64,000 nt of DNA. Source: Planctomycetota bacterium (lineage in GTDB: Bacteria; Planctomycetota; UBA1135; GCA-002686595). This document shows, one piece after another, positions 48,723 through 56,425 of the stretch (the stretch's first letter is position 1; each line of letters starts with the position of its first letter). Both the position numbers and the translations under genes were made by a program. The notes below the pieces were generated by a model that was not told where the DNA came from, did not search any database, and saw only the letters and a list, made by a program, of their open reading frames with translations. The DNA lies in the NCBI GenBank assembly GCA_020638835.1, contig JACKHV010000007.1, forward strand, positions 62,001-126,000, given 5' to 3'.

Positions 48723-48893
48723 CGGATGAGTCTCGGGCGCGGATCACGGGCGGAATCGACTCCCAGGACGTTAGCAGATGCCGTCCTTCGGCGCCCGCTC
48801 CGAATCGCCTCCTAGCCCCCTCAGGGCCGGAAAACGACCGTTTTGGCAGGATTCGGCGCGGCACCGGGGCAGCGCGGCGTCCGCGGAACGCCG

Positions 48894-48927
48894 CGCGGGG
48901 CGGGAACCTCCCGGCTCCCGCCCCGCG
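48894..48927 (-). terminator. Hairpin terminator after hpf
   Basis: Perfect 12-bp arms CGCGGGGCGGGA/TCCCGCCCCGCG with a 10-nt loop, 34 bp beyond the hpf stop. No T-run. Confidence 0.75.
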
Positions 48928-48961
48928 CTGCTCGGCGTCCCGGCCCGGAGGCCGGAGGACG

Positions 48962-49276
48962 CTAGGCCGTGCGCCGCTGTCGGCGGCGCTCCGTGCGGTG
49001 CTTGTCGTGCACGCGCTTGATCGAGATCGTCATCTTGGAGGTCGCGTCCTCGAGAGCCGCGTTGAACGTCCCGCCGCGGCCGTCGGCCACGAGTGTCGGT
49101 CCGTGCGCCACATTCGCCACCAGCTCGACGCGATGAACCTCGTTCAACCGCTCGAGCTTCGCGTGCATCGAGGTCAGTTGGTCGAAGAACTTCGCGAGCT
49201 GCTGCACCTTCAGTTCGACCGTCTCGCGCAGGCGCGAGGGGTAGTCGTGGTGGAGAATCGACACTTCGGTCTTCAT
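48962..49276 (-). CDS. hpf: Ribosome hibernation-promoting factor (short HPF/RaiA type)
   Basis: 104 aa, the short form without the C-terminal dimerisation domain of long HPF. It starts MKTEVSILHHDYPSRLRETV and shows AKLERLNEVHRVELVANVAH and the terminal basic helix (MTISIKRVHDKHRTERRR) that occupies the mRNA/tRNA channel of the 30S subunit. The start ATG 49276 has a strong Shine-Dalgarno sequence (GGAGGT, 49281-49286), so the open upstream frame is not used. Its place between rpoN/truA and ptsN mirrors proteobacterial rpoN clusters. Confidence 0.9.
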   Translation of the reverse strand: MKTEVSILHHDYPSRLRETVELKVQQLAKFFDQLTSMHAKLERLNEVHRVELVANVAHGPTLVADGRGGTFNAALEDATSKMTISIKRVHDKHRTERRRQRRTA

Positions 49277-49687
49277 GCTTACCTCCGTCAGAGTGCATTG
49301 CGTCATGGGAGCTCGGCGGACCGCGTCGCTTCCGTGCGGACAGAACGTCTCCACGGAAGTGCCATTCGGCGACGCGTTGCGGCGCGATCCGGCCAGCGCG
49401 CGGACCCCGGCTGCGCTGCGATCCGCGGCGGAGGAGACTCCGGCTGCGGAAGGAGCGTCGCTCGAGGCAACGCTGCGTGGGCCTTCCCCCATGACCTGAG
49501 GGGCGGTCCAGTTTCGGTACGTTCCGAACGTTCGGACCATCGGGATCGGATTCCAGAGTGAACCCCCGACGCGAACTGGTCAAGGGCTGTTCCCAGCCTC
49601 TTCGGCGCGGCGAATGCCCGGACCTGACTCCCCCTTGGAGGAAATCGCAATCCAGCCGAGTCCCTCGCGGCCTCTTCGGGTCGAGGC
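49277..49687. promoter_or_regulatory. Region upstream of hpf with a 14-bp perfect palindrome
   Basis: 411 bp between truA stop and hpf start, no credible gene. It includes a perfect palindrome TCCGAACGTTCGGA at 49523-49536, which could be an operator for a dimeric regulator. The hpf promoter should lie here because the gap is too long for simple read-through control; no sigma-54 element was found. Confidence 0.35.
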
Positions 49688-50485
49688 TCAGAGCTGGAAG
49701 AGCCCCGAGACGCCCTGCGGGCCGCGATCGGCGCCACGGAAGGGCCGCTCCGGATAGCGGACGCGCAGCAGGTAGAGGCCGTCGGGCGGCGCCGTCGCCC
49801 CGAGCTCCTCGCGATCTCCGGACTCCAGCGCGCGGGCCACGCAGCCCGCGTCGAGCCGTCCGCGACCGACGTCGATCAGCGTCCCGGCGATGATGCGCAC
49901 CATGTTGTAGAGGAAGCCGTTCGCCTCGACGACGACCGCGAAGCGCTCGCGGCGCTTCACCAGCTTCAGGTCGCGCACGGTGCGCACGGTGGTCTTGCGG
50001 TCCGAACCCGTCGAGCAGAACGCACGGAAGTCGTGCTCCCCCACGATCGCGCGCGCCGCGCGGTCCATGGCCGCGCCGTCGAGCGCGTGGTTCGTCCAGT
50101 GCGCGAAGCGCCGGCCGAAGGGCGGTCGGAAGCGCGTGGTCAGCGTCAGGTAGAGGTAGCGCTTGCCGATCGCGTCGAAGCGCGGATGGAAGTCGTCCGC
50201 ACAGGTCTCGAGCCGCCGCACGACCACGCCGTCCGTGAGGTGCGCGTTGAGCGCGTGCCGCAGGCGGTCGTCGGCGAGCTTCGTGTCGACGTGGAAGCTC
50301 GCGACCTGCCGCAACGCGTGCACGCCGGTGTCGGTGCGGCCCGAGCCGTGTACGGTGACGACTTCGCCGAGCAGCCCTTCGAGCGCCGTCTCGAGCGCTT
50401 CTTGCACGGACTCGAAGCCGTCCTGGCGTTGCCAGCCGTAGAAGCGGGAGCCGTCATAGGCGACCTCGATGCGGACGTTGCGCAT
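49688..50485 (-). CDS. truA: tRNA pseudouridine synthase A
   Basis: 265 aa, standard length. TruA makes pseudouridine at positions 38-40 of the tRNA anticodon arm. The N-terminus VRIEVAYDGSRFYGWQRQDG and the catalytic GSGRTDTGVHALRQVASF with the essential Asp are clear, followed by FHPRFDAIGKRYLYLTLT and NGFLYNMVRIIAGTLIDVG near the C-terminus. It begins 33 bp after the rpoN stop and is likely co-transcribed with it, an arrangement unlike the proteobacterial rpoN operon. Confidence 0.96.
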   Translation of the reverse strand: MRNVRIEVAYDGSRFYGWQRQDGFESVQEALETALEGLLGEVVTVHGSGRTDTGVHALRQVASFHVDTKLADDRLRHALNAHLTDGVVVRRLETCADDFHPRFDAIGKRYLYLTLTTRFRPPFGRRFAHWTNHALDGAAMDRAARAIVGEHDFRAFCSTGSDRKTTVRTVRDLKLVKRRERFAVVVEANGFLYNMVRIIAGTLIDVGRGRLDAGCVARALESGDREELGATAPPDGLYLLRVRYPERPFRGADRGPQGVSGLFQL

Positions 50486-50518
50486 GGCGCGAAGTCTACC
50501 GGCTCCGCACCCCGCCGT

Positions 50519-51838
50519 TCACGCGTGGTGTCGGCGGCGATAGCTGCTCGGGATGCCGAGTTCCTTGCGGTACTTCGCCACGGTGCGCCGCGCGATGCGG
50601 TGCCCCTGGCGCTCGAGTGCGCCGACGGCTTCGTCGTCGGAGAGGGGCGCGCTCTTGTCCTCGTTCTCGAAGAGGGCCCGCACGACTTCGCGCAGCTCGT
50701 CGCGCGCCGTGCCGTCGGCCTCACCGACACCCGCCTGGAAGAAGTCTCGCAGCGGCTCGATGCCCCACGGCGTCTGCACCGACTTGCCGGCCACGGCGCG
50801 GCTGACGGTCGAGACGTGCAGGTTCAGGATCTCGGCCACGTCGCCCATCGCGAGCGGAGCCTTGTGCCCCGGACCTTCGTCGAGGAAAGCGCGCTGGCGC
50901 TCGAAGACGATGCGCGCGACGCGCAACAGCGTCGCCTTGCGCCCCTCGAGCGCGTCGACCAACCACCGAGCGCGCTCGACGCGCTCGCGCAGGCAGGCCT
51001 TCCACTCGGGGTCGCCACCCTTCTCGCGGCTCGCCGCCTCGACCTCGGGGTCGATCTCGACGCCGGGGAAGCCGGCGTGTTCGACGCGCACCTCGTAGCC
51101 GTCGCCGACGCGCTCGACGACGACCTCGGGACGCACGGCCTCGGTCCGTCGCTCGACGAGCGCCGCGCCGGGCTTCGGCTCGAGTCCGCGCAGTCCGTTC
51201 ATCAGATCGCGCAGCTCGAGCAGCTCGACTCCCATCCCCTTCGCGACCTTGGGAAGGCGGTTCTTGACCAGGTCGTCGAGGAACTCCTCGATCAGGCGGC
51301 AGAGCAGCTCGTACTCGTCGCTCTCGGGGTCGAGCTGCAGCAGCAACGCCTCGACCATGTCACGGCCGCCGACGCCGCGCGGTTCCAAGCGCTGCACGGC
51401 CGCGATCGCGCGTCCGAGCGCGCCGGGGTCGCGCGGCAGTCCGTCCGCCTCAGCGGCGTCGAGCAGCTCCTCGTCTGAGATCGACAGGTAGCCGTCGTCG
51501 TCGAGCGAGCGGACGCAGAGACGCACCCATGCCTCTTGCTCCTCGTCGAGGTCGAGCATGGCGATCTCGCGCTCGAGCACCTCGGCGAGGCTGTGCTCGT
51601 CCGAGGCCTGGTTGCGCAGCATCTCGTCGTGCCGCTCCGTCGCGTCCCAGCCTCCCGCCGGTCCGCGCGCGGGGCGCACGAGCAAGGCTTCGTTCTCCTG
51701 CGCAGCCGCCGCGAGGTAGCTCTCCAGCTCGGCGCTCGGGACGGCGAGCAACTCGATCGACTGCATCATGCGCGGCTGGAGCAGCATCTGCTGCTCGGCG
51801 CGCTGCACCTGTCCGAAACCGAGGCCGGGTCGTGCCAT
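50519..51838 (-). CDS. rpoN: RNA polymerase sigma-54 factor
   Basis: 439 aa. Region I is Gln/Leu-rich and contacts activators (QQMLLQPRMMQSIELLAV). The core-binding part follows (CVRSLDDDGYLS, AVQRLEPRGVGGRDMVEALL). The DNA-binding part has the helix-turn-helix LAMGDVAEILNLHVSTVSRA and, near the C-terminus, the RpoN box ARRTVAKYRKELGIPSSYRR. All regions are intact. Sigma-54 needs an AAA+ activator; none is encoded in the window. The acidic region II is short. Confidence 0.96.
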   Translation of the reverse strand: MARPGLGFGQVQRAEQQMLLQPRMMQSIELLAVPSAELESYLAAAAQENEALLVRPARGPAGGWDATERHDEMLRNQASDEHSLAEVLEREIAMLDLDEEQEAWVRLCVRSLDDDGYLSISDEELLDAAEADGLPRDPGALGRAIAAVQRLEPRGVGGRDMVEALLLQLDPESDEYELLCRLIEEFLDDLVKNRLPKVAKGMGVELLELRDLMNGLRGLEPKPGAALVERRTEAVRPEVVVERVGDGYEVRVEHAGFPGVEIDPEVEAASREKGGDPEWKACLRERVERARWLVDALEGRKATLLRVARIVFERQRAFLDEGPGHKAPLAMGDVAEILNLHVSTVSRAVAGKSVQTPWGIEPLRDFFQAGVGEADGTARDELREVVRALFENEDKSAPLSDDEAVGALERQGHRIARRTVAKYRKELGIPSSYRRRHHA

Positions 51839-51910
51839 GCCCGCCGTATCGTCCCGCCGGTCCCCGCAGCTCGAGGCCGAAGCGCGCTTGGCCCGCGCTT
51901 TGCTCGCCGG

Positions 51911-51952
51911 CGGGGCCGGGAGTGGGAAGGGCGGGGCCGGGAGTGCGAAGGG
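51911..51952. repeat. Two tandem 21-bp units plus a partial third
   Basis: Unit CGGGGCCGGGAGTGGGAAGGG and its near copy with one change (GTGCGAAGGG at the end) stand head-to-tail, followed by a degenerate partial unit (CGGAGCCCGGGG). It lies in the short gap between recR and rpoN; no role apparent. Confidence 0.8.
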
Positions 51953-51968
51953 CGGAGCCCGGGGCGCC

Positions 51969-52589
51969 TCAGGAGCGCCCGCGCGGCGGCCCCAGCGGCC
52001 GTCGCGCCTCGAGGGCGTCCTCGAGGATGCCGCGGTGCAGGTACTCGAGCGAGGATCCCGCCGGGACGCCGCGCGCGAGCCGCGTGATCAGCGGCGCGGG
52101 GTGGATCGCGGACTCGACCGCCTCCGCGACGAGCAGCCCCGTCGCCTCGCCCTCCGCGTCGGGGTCGGTGGCGAGGATCAGCTCGCGCACGCCGCCCTGC
52201 GCGAGCCGGTCGACGAGCGCGCGGATCGAGAGGTGTTCGGGCTCGGTGCCCTCCGCCGCGTTCCAGGCGCCCATCAAGACGTGGTAGCGACCCTTGAAGG
52301 CGCCCGAGCGCTCCATCGCCTCGACGTGCCGCGGTTCCTCGACCACGGCGATCAGTCCGGCGTCGCGCTCGGGATCGGCGCAGATGCGGCAGGGGTCCTT
52401 CACCGCGACGTTCGCGCAGACGGAGCAACGCACGGTCTGCTTGTAGGCGCGCTCGATCGCCTGGGCGAGACCGCGCGCCTCACGGTCGCGCAGCGCGTGG
52501 AAGGCGAGGCGTTCGGCGCTGCGCCGACCGATGCCGGGGTAGCGCTCGAAGGCGGCGATCAGCGCCTCCAGGGGCTCGGGGTATGCCAC
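51969..52589 (-). CDS. recR: Recombination mediator protein RecR
   Basis: 206 aa, typical length, from GTG 52589 (AYPEPLEALIAAFERYPGIG). It has the helix-hairpin-helix (YPGIGRRSAERLAFHAL), a zinc finger with four cysteines (CSVCANVAVKDPCRIC) and the TOPRIM domain (LIAVVEEPRHVEAMER, LILATDPDAEGEATGLLVAE). RecR acts with RecO/RecF to load RecA on gaps. It follows ybaB by 18 bp in the widespread dnaX-ybaB-recR cluster. Confidence 0.96.
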   Translation of the reverse strand: MAYPEPLEALIAAFERYPGIGRRSAERLAFHALRDREARGLAQAIERAYKQTVRCSVCANVAVKDPCRICADPERDAGLIAVVEEPRHVEAMERSGAFKGRYHVLMGAWNAAEGTEPEHLSIRALVDRLAQGGVRELILATDPDAEGEATGLLVAEAVESAIHPAPLITRLARGVPAGSSLEYLHRGILEDALEARRPLGPPRGRS

Positions 52590-52607
52590 GCGGAGAGTCG
52601 CCCCGGA

Positions 52608-52925
52608 TCAGAAGAGCCCCGGCAGGTTCAAGCCGCCGGTGACCTTGGAGAGACGTTCCTCACGCAGGCGCGTCGCGCGGCCGATGCCGTCGCGCAGCGC
52701 CGCGAGCATCAGGTCTTCGAGCATCGAGCGGTCCGAGAGGTCGGCGTCGGGCGCGATCGTCACGCGCAGCACCATGCCGTCGCCGTCGAGCTCGACCGAC
52801 ACCGCGCCCCCACCGGCGGTTCCGTTGACGCGCGCCGCGCTGACTTCCGCGCGCGCCTTGTCCATCTCACGCTGCATCTCCTGCGCTTGCCGCAGCAGGT
52901 TGCCCATGTCGCCGAGTCCGCTCAT
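52608..52925 (-). CDS. ybaB: YbaB/EbfC nucleoid-associated protein
   Basis: 105 aa, the standard length. The N-terminal helix (MGNLLRQAQEMQREMDKARA) and the central strand (VSVELDGDGMVLRVTIAPDA) followed by LEDLMLAALRDGIGRA are characteristic. YbaB/EbfC forms tweezer-like dimers that bind DNA without strict specificity. It is placed between dnaX (33 bp upstream) and recR, the conserved arrangement. Confidence 0.94.
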   Translation of the reverse strand: MSGLGDMGNLLRQAQEMQREMDKARAEVSAARVNGTAGGGAVSVELDGDGMVLRVTIAPDADLSDRSMLEDLMLAALRDGIGRATRLREERLSKVTGGLNLPGLF

Positions 52926-52958
52926 CGTTCGTTCCTTTGGCCGGTCCCGGAGGACGGG

Positions 52959-54578
52959 TCAGTCTTCCAGCCTTCCGCCGAAGGTCTGCTTGATCGTGTT
53001 CGTGAAGGGATCTTCCGCTCCGCCGTCGCGCGTCTGTTCCGCGGTCTCGATGCGCACCTCTACCGTGCCGCCGAGCAGCGCGGAGAAGATGCGCTCGCAC
53101 TTCAGCTGGTTGCGCCGTTCCATCACGATCGGACGGTCGACCTCGCGCAGCCGCGCGATGCGGATCACGACACGCTCGGGCGTGAAGTCGACGAGTTCGC
53201 CGGAGCGCTCGAGCACTTCGCCCAGCGTGGGCGCTTGTTGCGCGAGCTCGGCGAGGAAGGCGGACCAGGCCTCACCGGCGCTGGTGCGCGCGGCGCGGTT
53301 CGTCGCGATGACGCGCTCGGGTCGCGCGGGGGCCGACTCGCGGGTCGGCGCGGGGTTCGCGGCAGGATACGCCGCGGGACGCTCGGTGGAGGCTGACGGA
53401 GCGGCGGAGCGCGGCACGGGCGGCAGGACGGTCCCCGGCGCGAGGCGGCCCTCGAGCGCGGTGAGCCGTTCGACGAGCTCGGCGAGCGGAAGGCGCAGGT
53501 CGGGGCGCGAGAGGTTCAGCAGGGTGAGTTCGAGCACGAGGCGCGCTTCACCGCGCAGCGTTGCCATGCGCTCGCGCGCGATGAGCAGTTCTTCGAGCAT
53601 CAGCTCGAGGCGGTCCGGTCCGAGTTCCGCGCCGAGCGCGCCGAGTTCCTGCCGCGCGGGCTTCGAGGCTTCGACGAAGGGAGCGTCCTGCCCGCAGTGC
53701 GCGAGCACGAGCGCGATGCGCAGGTGCTGCAGCAAGCCGGCGCAGATCTCCTCCGCCGCGGACTCGCCGGGCGGGATCTGGCGCAGCAACTCCGCGCGGT
53801 CGCCGGCGAGCAGCGTGCGCACGAGCCGGTCAAGTTGTTTGTGGTCGGCGCCGGTCGAGAGCTTCTCGAGGTCGTCGAGCGCGGGCGCGTCCCCCACGAG
53901 CGCCAGCAGCTGGTCGGCGAGCGTCAACGCGTCGCGCATGCCGCCGCGCGCACGGGCCGCCAAGCCGGCGGAGACGCCCGCTTCCGCTTGGATGCCCTCG
54001 GATCCGAAGATCTGGTCCAGGCGCTGCGCGATGTGTTCCTCGCTGAGCGCGGAGAGCTTGAGCACCTGGCAGCGCGAGAGCACGGTCTCGATCACCTTGT
54101 GCGGCTCCGTCGTCGCGAAGATGAACTTCACGTGCTCCGGCGGCTCCTCCAGAGTCTTGAGCAGCGCGTTGAACGCCGGCTTCGAGAGCTGGTGCACCTC
54201 GTCGATGATGTAGACCTTCGCGCGGCCCTGCATCGGACGATAGCTGGCTTCCTCGCGCAGCTCGCGCACGCTGTCGACACCCGTGTTCGAGGCCGCGTCG
54301 ATCTCGATCACGTCGGGGAACGACCCGCGCGCGATCGAGCGGCAGGCTTCGCACTCGCCACAGGGGTCCGGGGTCGGGCCCTGCGCGCAGTTCAGCGCCT
54401 TGGCGAAGATGCGCGCCGTGGTCGTCTTGCCGGTGCCGCGCGGCCCGCAGAGCAAGTAGGCGTGCGCGACGCGATCGGCCTGGATCGCGTGGCGGAGCGT
54501 GTCCGTCACGACTTGCTGCCCGGTGAGATCCGCGAAGGTCTCGGGGCGGTATTTGCGTGCGAGGACTTCGTAGGCCAT
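52959..54578 (-). CDS. dnaX: DNA polymerase III subunit gamma/tau
   Basis: 539 aa from ATG 54578 (MAYEVLARKYRPETFADLTG, the universal DnaX N-terminus). Walker A is GPRGTGKTTTARIFAK; the zinc module has CGECEACRSI; Walker B YIIDEVHQLSKPAFNALLKT; sensor motif FATTEPHKVIETVLSRCQVL. It loads the beta clamp at the replication fork. The C-terminal ~190 residues are Pro/Ala-rich then a tau-like domain. Element 1 of the 88-bp repeats ends only 12 bp upstream of the start codon, so the mRNA leader should carry a strong hairpin right at the ribosome-binding region. Confidence 0.96.
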   Translation of the reverse strand: MAYEVLARKYRPETFADLTGQQVVTDTLRHAIQADRVAHAYLLCGPRGTGKTTTARIFAKALNCAQGPTPDPCGECEACRSIARGSFPDVIEIDAASNTGVDSVRELREEASYRPMQGRAKVYIIDEVHQLSKPAFNALLKTLEEPPEHVKFIFATTEPHKVIETVLSRCQVLKLSALSEEHIAQRLDQIFGSEGIQAEAGVSAGLAARARGGMRDALTLADQLLALVGDAPALDDLEKLSTGADHKQLDRLVRTLLAGDRAELLRQIPPGESAAEEICAGLLQHLRIALVLAHCGQDAPFVEASKPARQELGALGAELGPDRLELMLEELLIARERMATLRGEARLVLELTLLNLSRPDLRLPLAELVERLTALEGRLAPGTVLPPVPRSAAPSASTERPAAYPAANPAPTRESAPARPERVIATNRAARTSAGEAWSAFLAELAQQAPTLGEVLERSGELVDFTPERVVIRIARLREVDRPIVMERRNQLKCERIFSALLGGTVEVRIETAEQTRDGGAEDPFTNTIKQTFGGRLED

Positions 54579-54590
54579 GGGGGGAGTGTA

Positions 54591-54678
54591 GGTGCCTGGC
54601 TCCTTCTTGCCCAGTTCGCGCAACGGGCCTCACGACCCCCGCGCGTTCCGCGAACTGGGCGAGAAGGTGCCTGGCACC
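54591..54678 (-). repeat. 88-bp palindromic repeat element, copy 1 (dnaX leader)
   Basis: 30-bp arms (54591-54620 and 54649-54678; 27 of 30 pairs) around a 28-nt loop. Each end carries the small palindrome GGTGCC(A/T)GGCACC or a near version. Read on the minus strand it matches copy 2 in length and in most of its sequence. Differences in the arms are paired (compensatory). It lies in the transcribed leader of dnaX. Confidence 0.92.
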
Positions 54679-54903
54679 GTATCGGTTCCAAGCCCCCGTC
54701 GCGCACTCACGCCGCGGCCGCAAGCCCCCGGCGCTGACACCCCCTCACGCTAGGCGAGACACTCGCGGCGCGGTGCGAGCGCCAGAGTGATCGCACCGCT
54801 GGCGCGGTGTTCGGTGGACGTCGCGGAGTGTGCGAGCCTCCGCGCATCGAACGACTCCTCCACAGCCAGAGCAAGTCAGCCCCGGAGCGCTCCCCGCCCG
54901 TAC

Positions 54904-54991
54904 GGTGCCAGGCACCTTGCCGCCCACTTCGCGGGACGCGCGGGAGTCGTGAGACTCGAGGGGCGAAGTGGGCAGCAAGGTGCCAGGCACC
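54904..54991 (+). repeat. 88-bp palindromic repeat element, copy 2 (3' side of ffs)
   Basis: 29-bp arms (54904-54932 and 54963-54991; 27 of 29 pairs) around a 30-nt loop, ends GGTGCCAGGCACC. Same length as copy 1 and opposite orientation, with the shared loop core ACGCGCGGG and GTCGTGAG. It begins 12 bp beyond the 3' end of the SRP RNA gene, where it might also act as terminator. Confidence 0.92.
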
Positions 54992-55003
54992 GCCGAACGC
55001 GCC

Positions 55004-55105
55004 GGTGGGCCCGGGCACCTCGCGCATGGGACGAAATCCTTAGGGCTGCTCCGTTCCCGGCCTGACCCGGTTCGAACCCGCCCATCGCATGGGACCGGAC
55101 CCACC
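55004..55105 (-). ncRNA. ffs: Signal recognition particle RNA (small bacterial type, 4.5S)
   Basis: About 102 nt. The minus strand at 55039-55067 holds the universally conserved domain IV: GGTCAGG, then a CCG-GGAA-CGG hairpin with GGAA tetraloop, then AGCAGCC. The flanks pair into one long rod: GGTGGG at the 5' end with CCCACC at the 3' end, and GCGATGGG with CCCATGCGC inside. Position next to dnaX is a known bacterial location for ffs. It partners with Ffh to target proteins to the membrane. Ends were set by the terminal helix. Confidence 0.93.
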
Positions 55106-55149
55106 GTCGCGCTCGGACGGTCGGTCAATCGAGTTGTCGCGCGTGAAGG

Positions 55150-55239
55150 TGGCGGAGAGGGAGGGATTTGAACCCTCGATGCCGTTGCCGACATACACGC
55201 TTTCCAAGCGTGCTCCTTCAGCCACTCGGACACCTCTCC
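55150..55239 (-). tRNA. tRNA-Ser (anticodon GGA)
   Basis: 90 nt including an encoded CCA. Acceptor GGAGAGG/CCTCTCC, anticodon stem CACGC/GCGTG with loop TTGGAAA (anticodon GGA, 55203-55205), long class II variable arm, and T-arm GAGGG-TTCAAAT-CCCTC. It reads UCC/UCU codons. It lies 45 bp upstream of ffs and may share a transcript. Confidence 0.97.
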
Positions 55240-55325
55240 AACCGTGTTTCCAGCCGTTCTCGCAGGCGAAGAGAGGTTCCCGCGGCGCCTCGAGGTCGCG
55301 CGGACGCGGTGCGCTCGAGGAGGGA

Positions 55326-55415
55326 TGGCGGAGAGGGAGGGATTTGAACCCTCGGTGCAGTTGCCCACACGCTGGTTTTCGAAACCAGTCCCTTCAGCCG
55401 CTCAGGCACCTCTCC
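55326..55415 (-). tRNA. tRNA-Ser (anticodon CGA)
   Basis: 90 nt including an encoded CCA. Acceptor GGAGAGG/CCTCTCC, anticodon stem CTGGT/ACCAG with loop TTCGAAA (anticodon CGA, 55379-55381), long variable arm, T-arm identical to the neighbouring tRNA-Ser(GGA). It reads UCG, a frequent serine codon in this GC-rich genome. Confidence 0.97.
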
Positions 55416-55481
55416 GTTCGTCCGCCTTTCGGCGGCCGCGTGCGTCGGCTTGAGGCTCGGATCGCCACGACTCGCAGGTTC

Positions 55482-56036
55482 TCACGAACCGGTCGAATCG
55501 TTGCGGCCCTCGGCCGACGCTCGTCTCTTGCTTTGAAAGAACTCGACCAGCAGCGCGCGCGCTTCCTCGGCGCGCACGCCCTCGCTGATCGCGACTTGAT
55601 GGTTCAGGCGATCGTCCGACAGCACCTGGCCCAGAGAGGCGCAGGCTCCGAACTTCGGGTCGCGCACGCCCCAGACGACGCGCGCCACGCGTGCGTGCAG
55701 CAGGGCGCCGGCGCACATGAAGCACGGCTCGACCGTCGTGTAGACGGTGGCTCCCACGATGCGCTGCGCGCCGACGTGCCGCGCGGCCTCGCGGATCGCG
55801 TGCATTTCGGCGTGCCCCGTGGGATCGGCAGCGGAGCGCGTGCAGTTCCAGCCGCGCCCGATGCACTCGCCGTCGAGCACGATCACGGCGCCGATGGGCA
55901 CTTCGTCCGCGGCGCCGGCCTTCCGGGCGGCGGCCAGGGCTTCCCCCATCCAGTGCAGGTCGGCTGCAGCGTCGGGAGCTCGCGCGGCGCGGCCCGCGGG
56001 CGCGGAGCGTTCGGCAGGGTCGATCGGTTGAGTCAC
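55482..56036 (-). CDS. tadA: tRNA-specific adenosine deaminase TadA
   Basis: 184 aa from GTG 56036 (alternative ATG at 55949 nearer to the usual family start). The cytidine-deaminase fold motifs are intact: GHAEMHAIREA with catalytic His-x-Glu, and TTVEPCFMCAGALLHAR with the zinc cysteines PCxMC; DEVPIGAVIV and WGVRDPKFGA also match. TadA converts A34 of tRNA-Arg(ACG) to inosine. The gene for that substrate tRNA lies 174 bp upstream on the same strand. The ~30 N-terminal residues before MGEALAAARKAG are non-standard, so the start is uncertain. Confidence 0.93.
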   Translation of the reverse strand: MTQPIDPAERSAPAGRAARAPDAAADLHWMGEALAAARKAGAADEVPIGAVIVLDGECIGRGWNCTRSAADPTGHAEMHAIREAARHVGAQRIVGATVYTTVEPCFMCAGALLHARVARVVWGVRDPKFGACASLGQVLSDDRLNHQVAISEGVRAEEARALLVEFFQSKRRASAEGRNDSTGS

Positions 56037-56210
56037 AGAGCAGTGGGGCTTGCGCTGCCCCGATCGACGCGGGGCCGGTCGTCGCTCGCGTCGAGCGCTG
56101 CTCGCGGCGGAGCAGCGGGCCTCGCGAGGCTCCCGTGCGACCGATCCTCGCGCAGTCCCGGGCGGGGCGAAGGAAGCTCTCCGGTGCGCGAACGCCGCCG
56201 GAGAGTGAAG

Positions 56211-56287
56211 TGGTACACCCCACAGGATTCGAACCTGTAACCTCCTGATCCGTAGTCAGGTGCTCTATCCAGTTGAGCTAGGGGTGC
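56211..56287 (-). tRNA. tRNA-Arg (anticodon ACG)
   Basis: 77 nt including an encoded CCA. Acceptor GCACCCC/GGGGTGT, D-arm GCTC/GAGC, anticodon stem CCTGA/TCAGG with loop CTACGGA (anticodon ACG, 56251-56253), T-arm ACAGG-TTCGAAT-CCTGT. A34 is the target of TadA, whose gene follows. It decodes CGU/CGC/CGA after conversion to inosine. Confidence 0.97.
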
Positions 56288-56425
56288 GTCGGGGCGGAAG
56301 GTTGTAGCCGTGCGCCGGAGCCGTGTCAAGCGCACCCGATCCGCAATTCCCCGGAACTCGGCGGGCCCCCGCGCGCCTCGTCGGGAGGCCCTGGAAAGCA
56401 GGCCTCGAGCCGGTAGATTCTCACC

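Noticed and set aside
54591..54991. CRISPR-like repeated palindromes
   Set aside because: Only two copies, in opposite orientation and ~225 bp apart, with no spacer units of regular length and no cas genes.
55068..55079. GGTTCGAACC resembling a tRNA T-loop
   Set aside because: The flanks cannot form a T-stem; the stretch is a helix of the SRP RNA whose conserved domain IV lies next to it.
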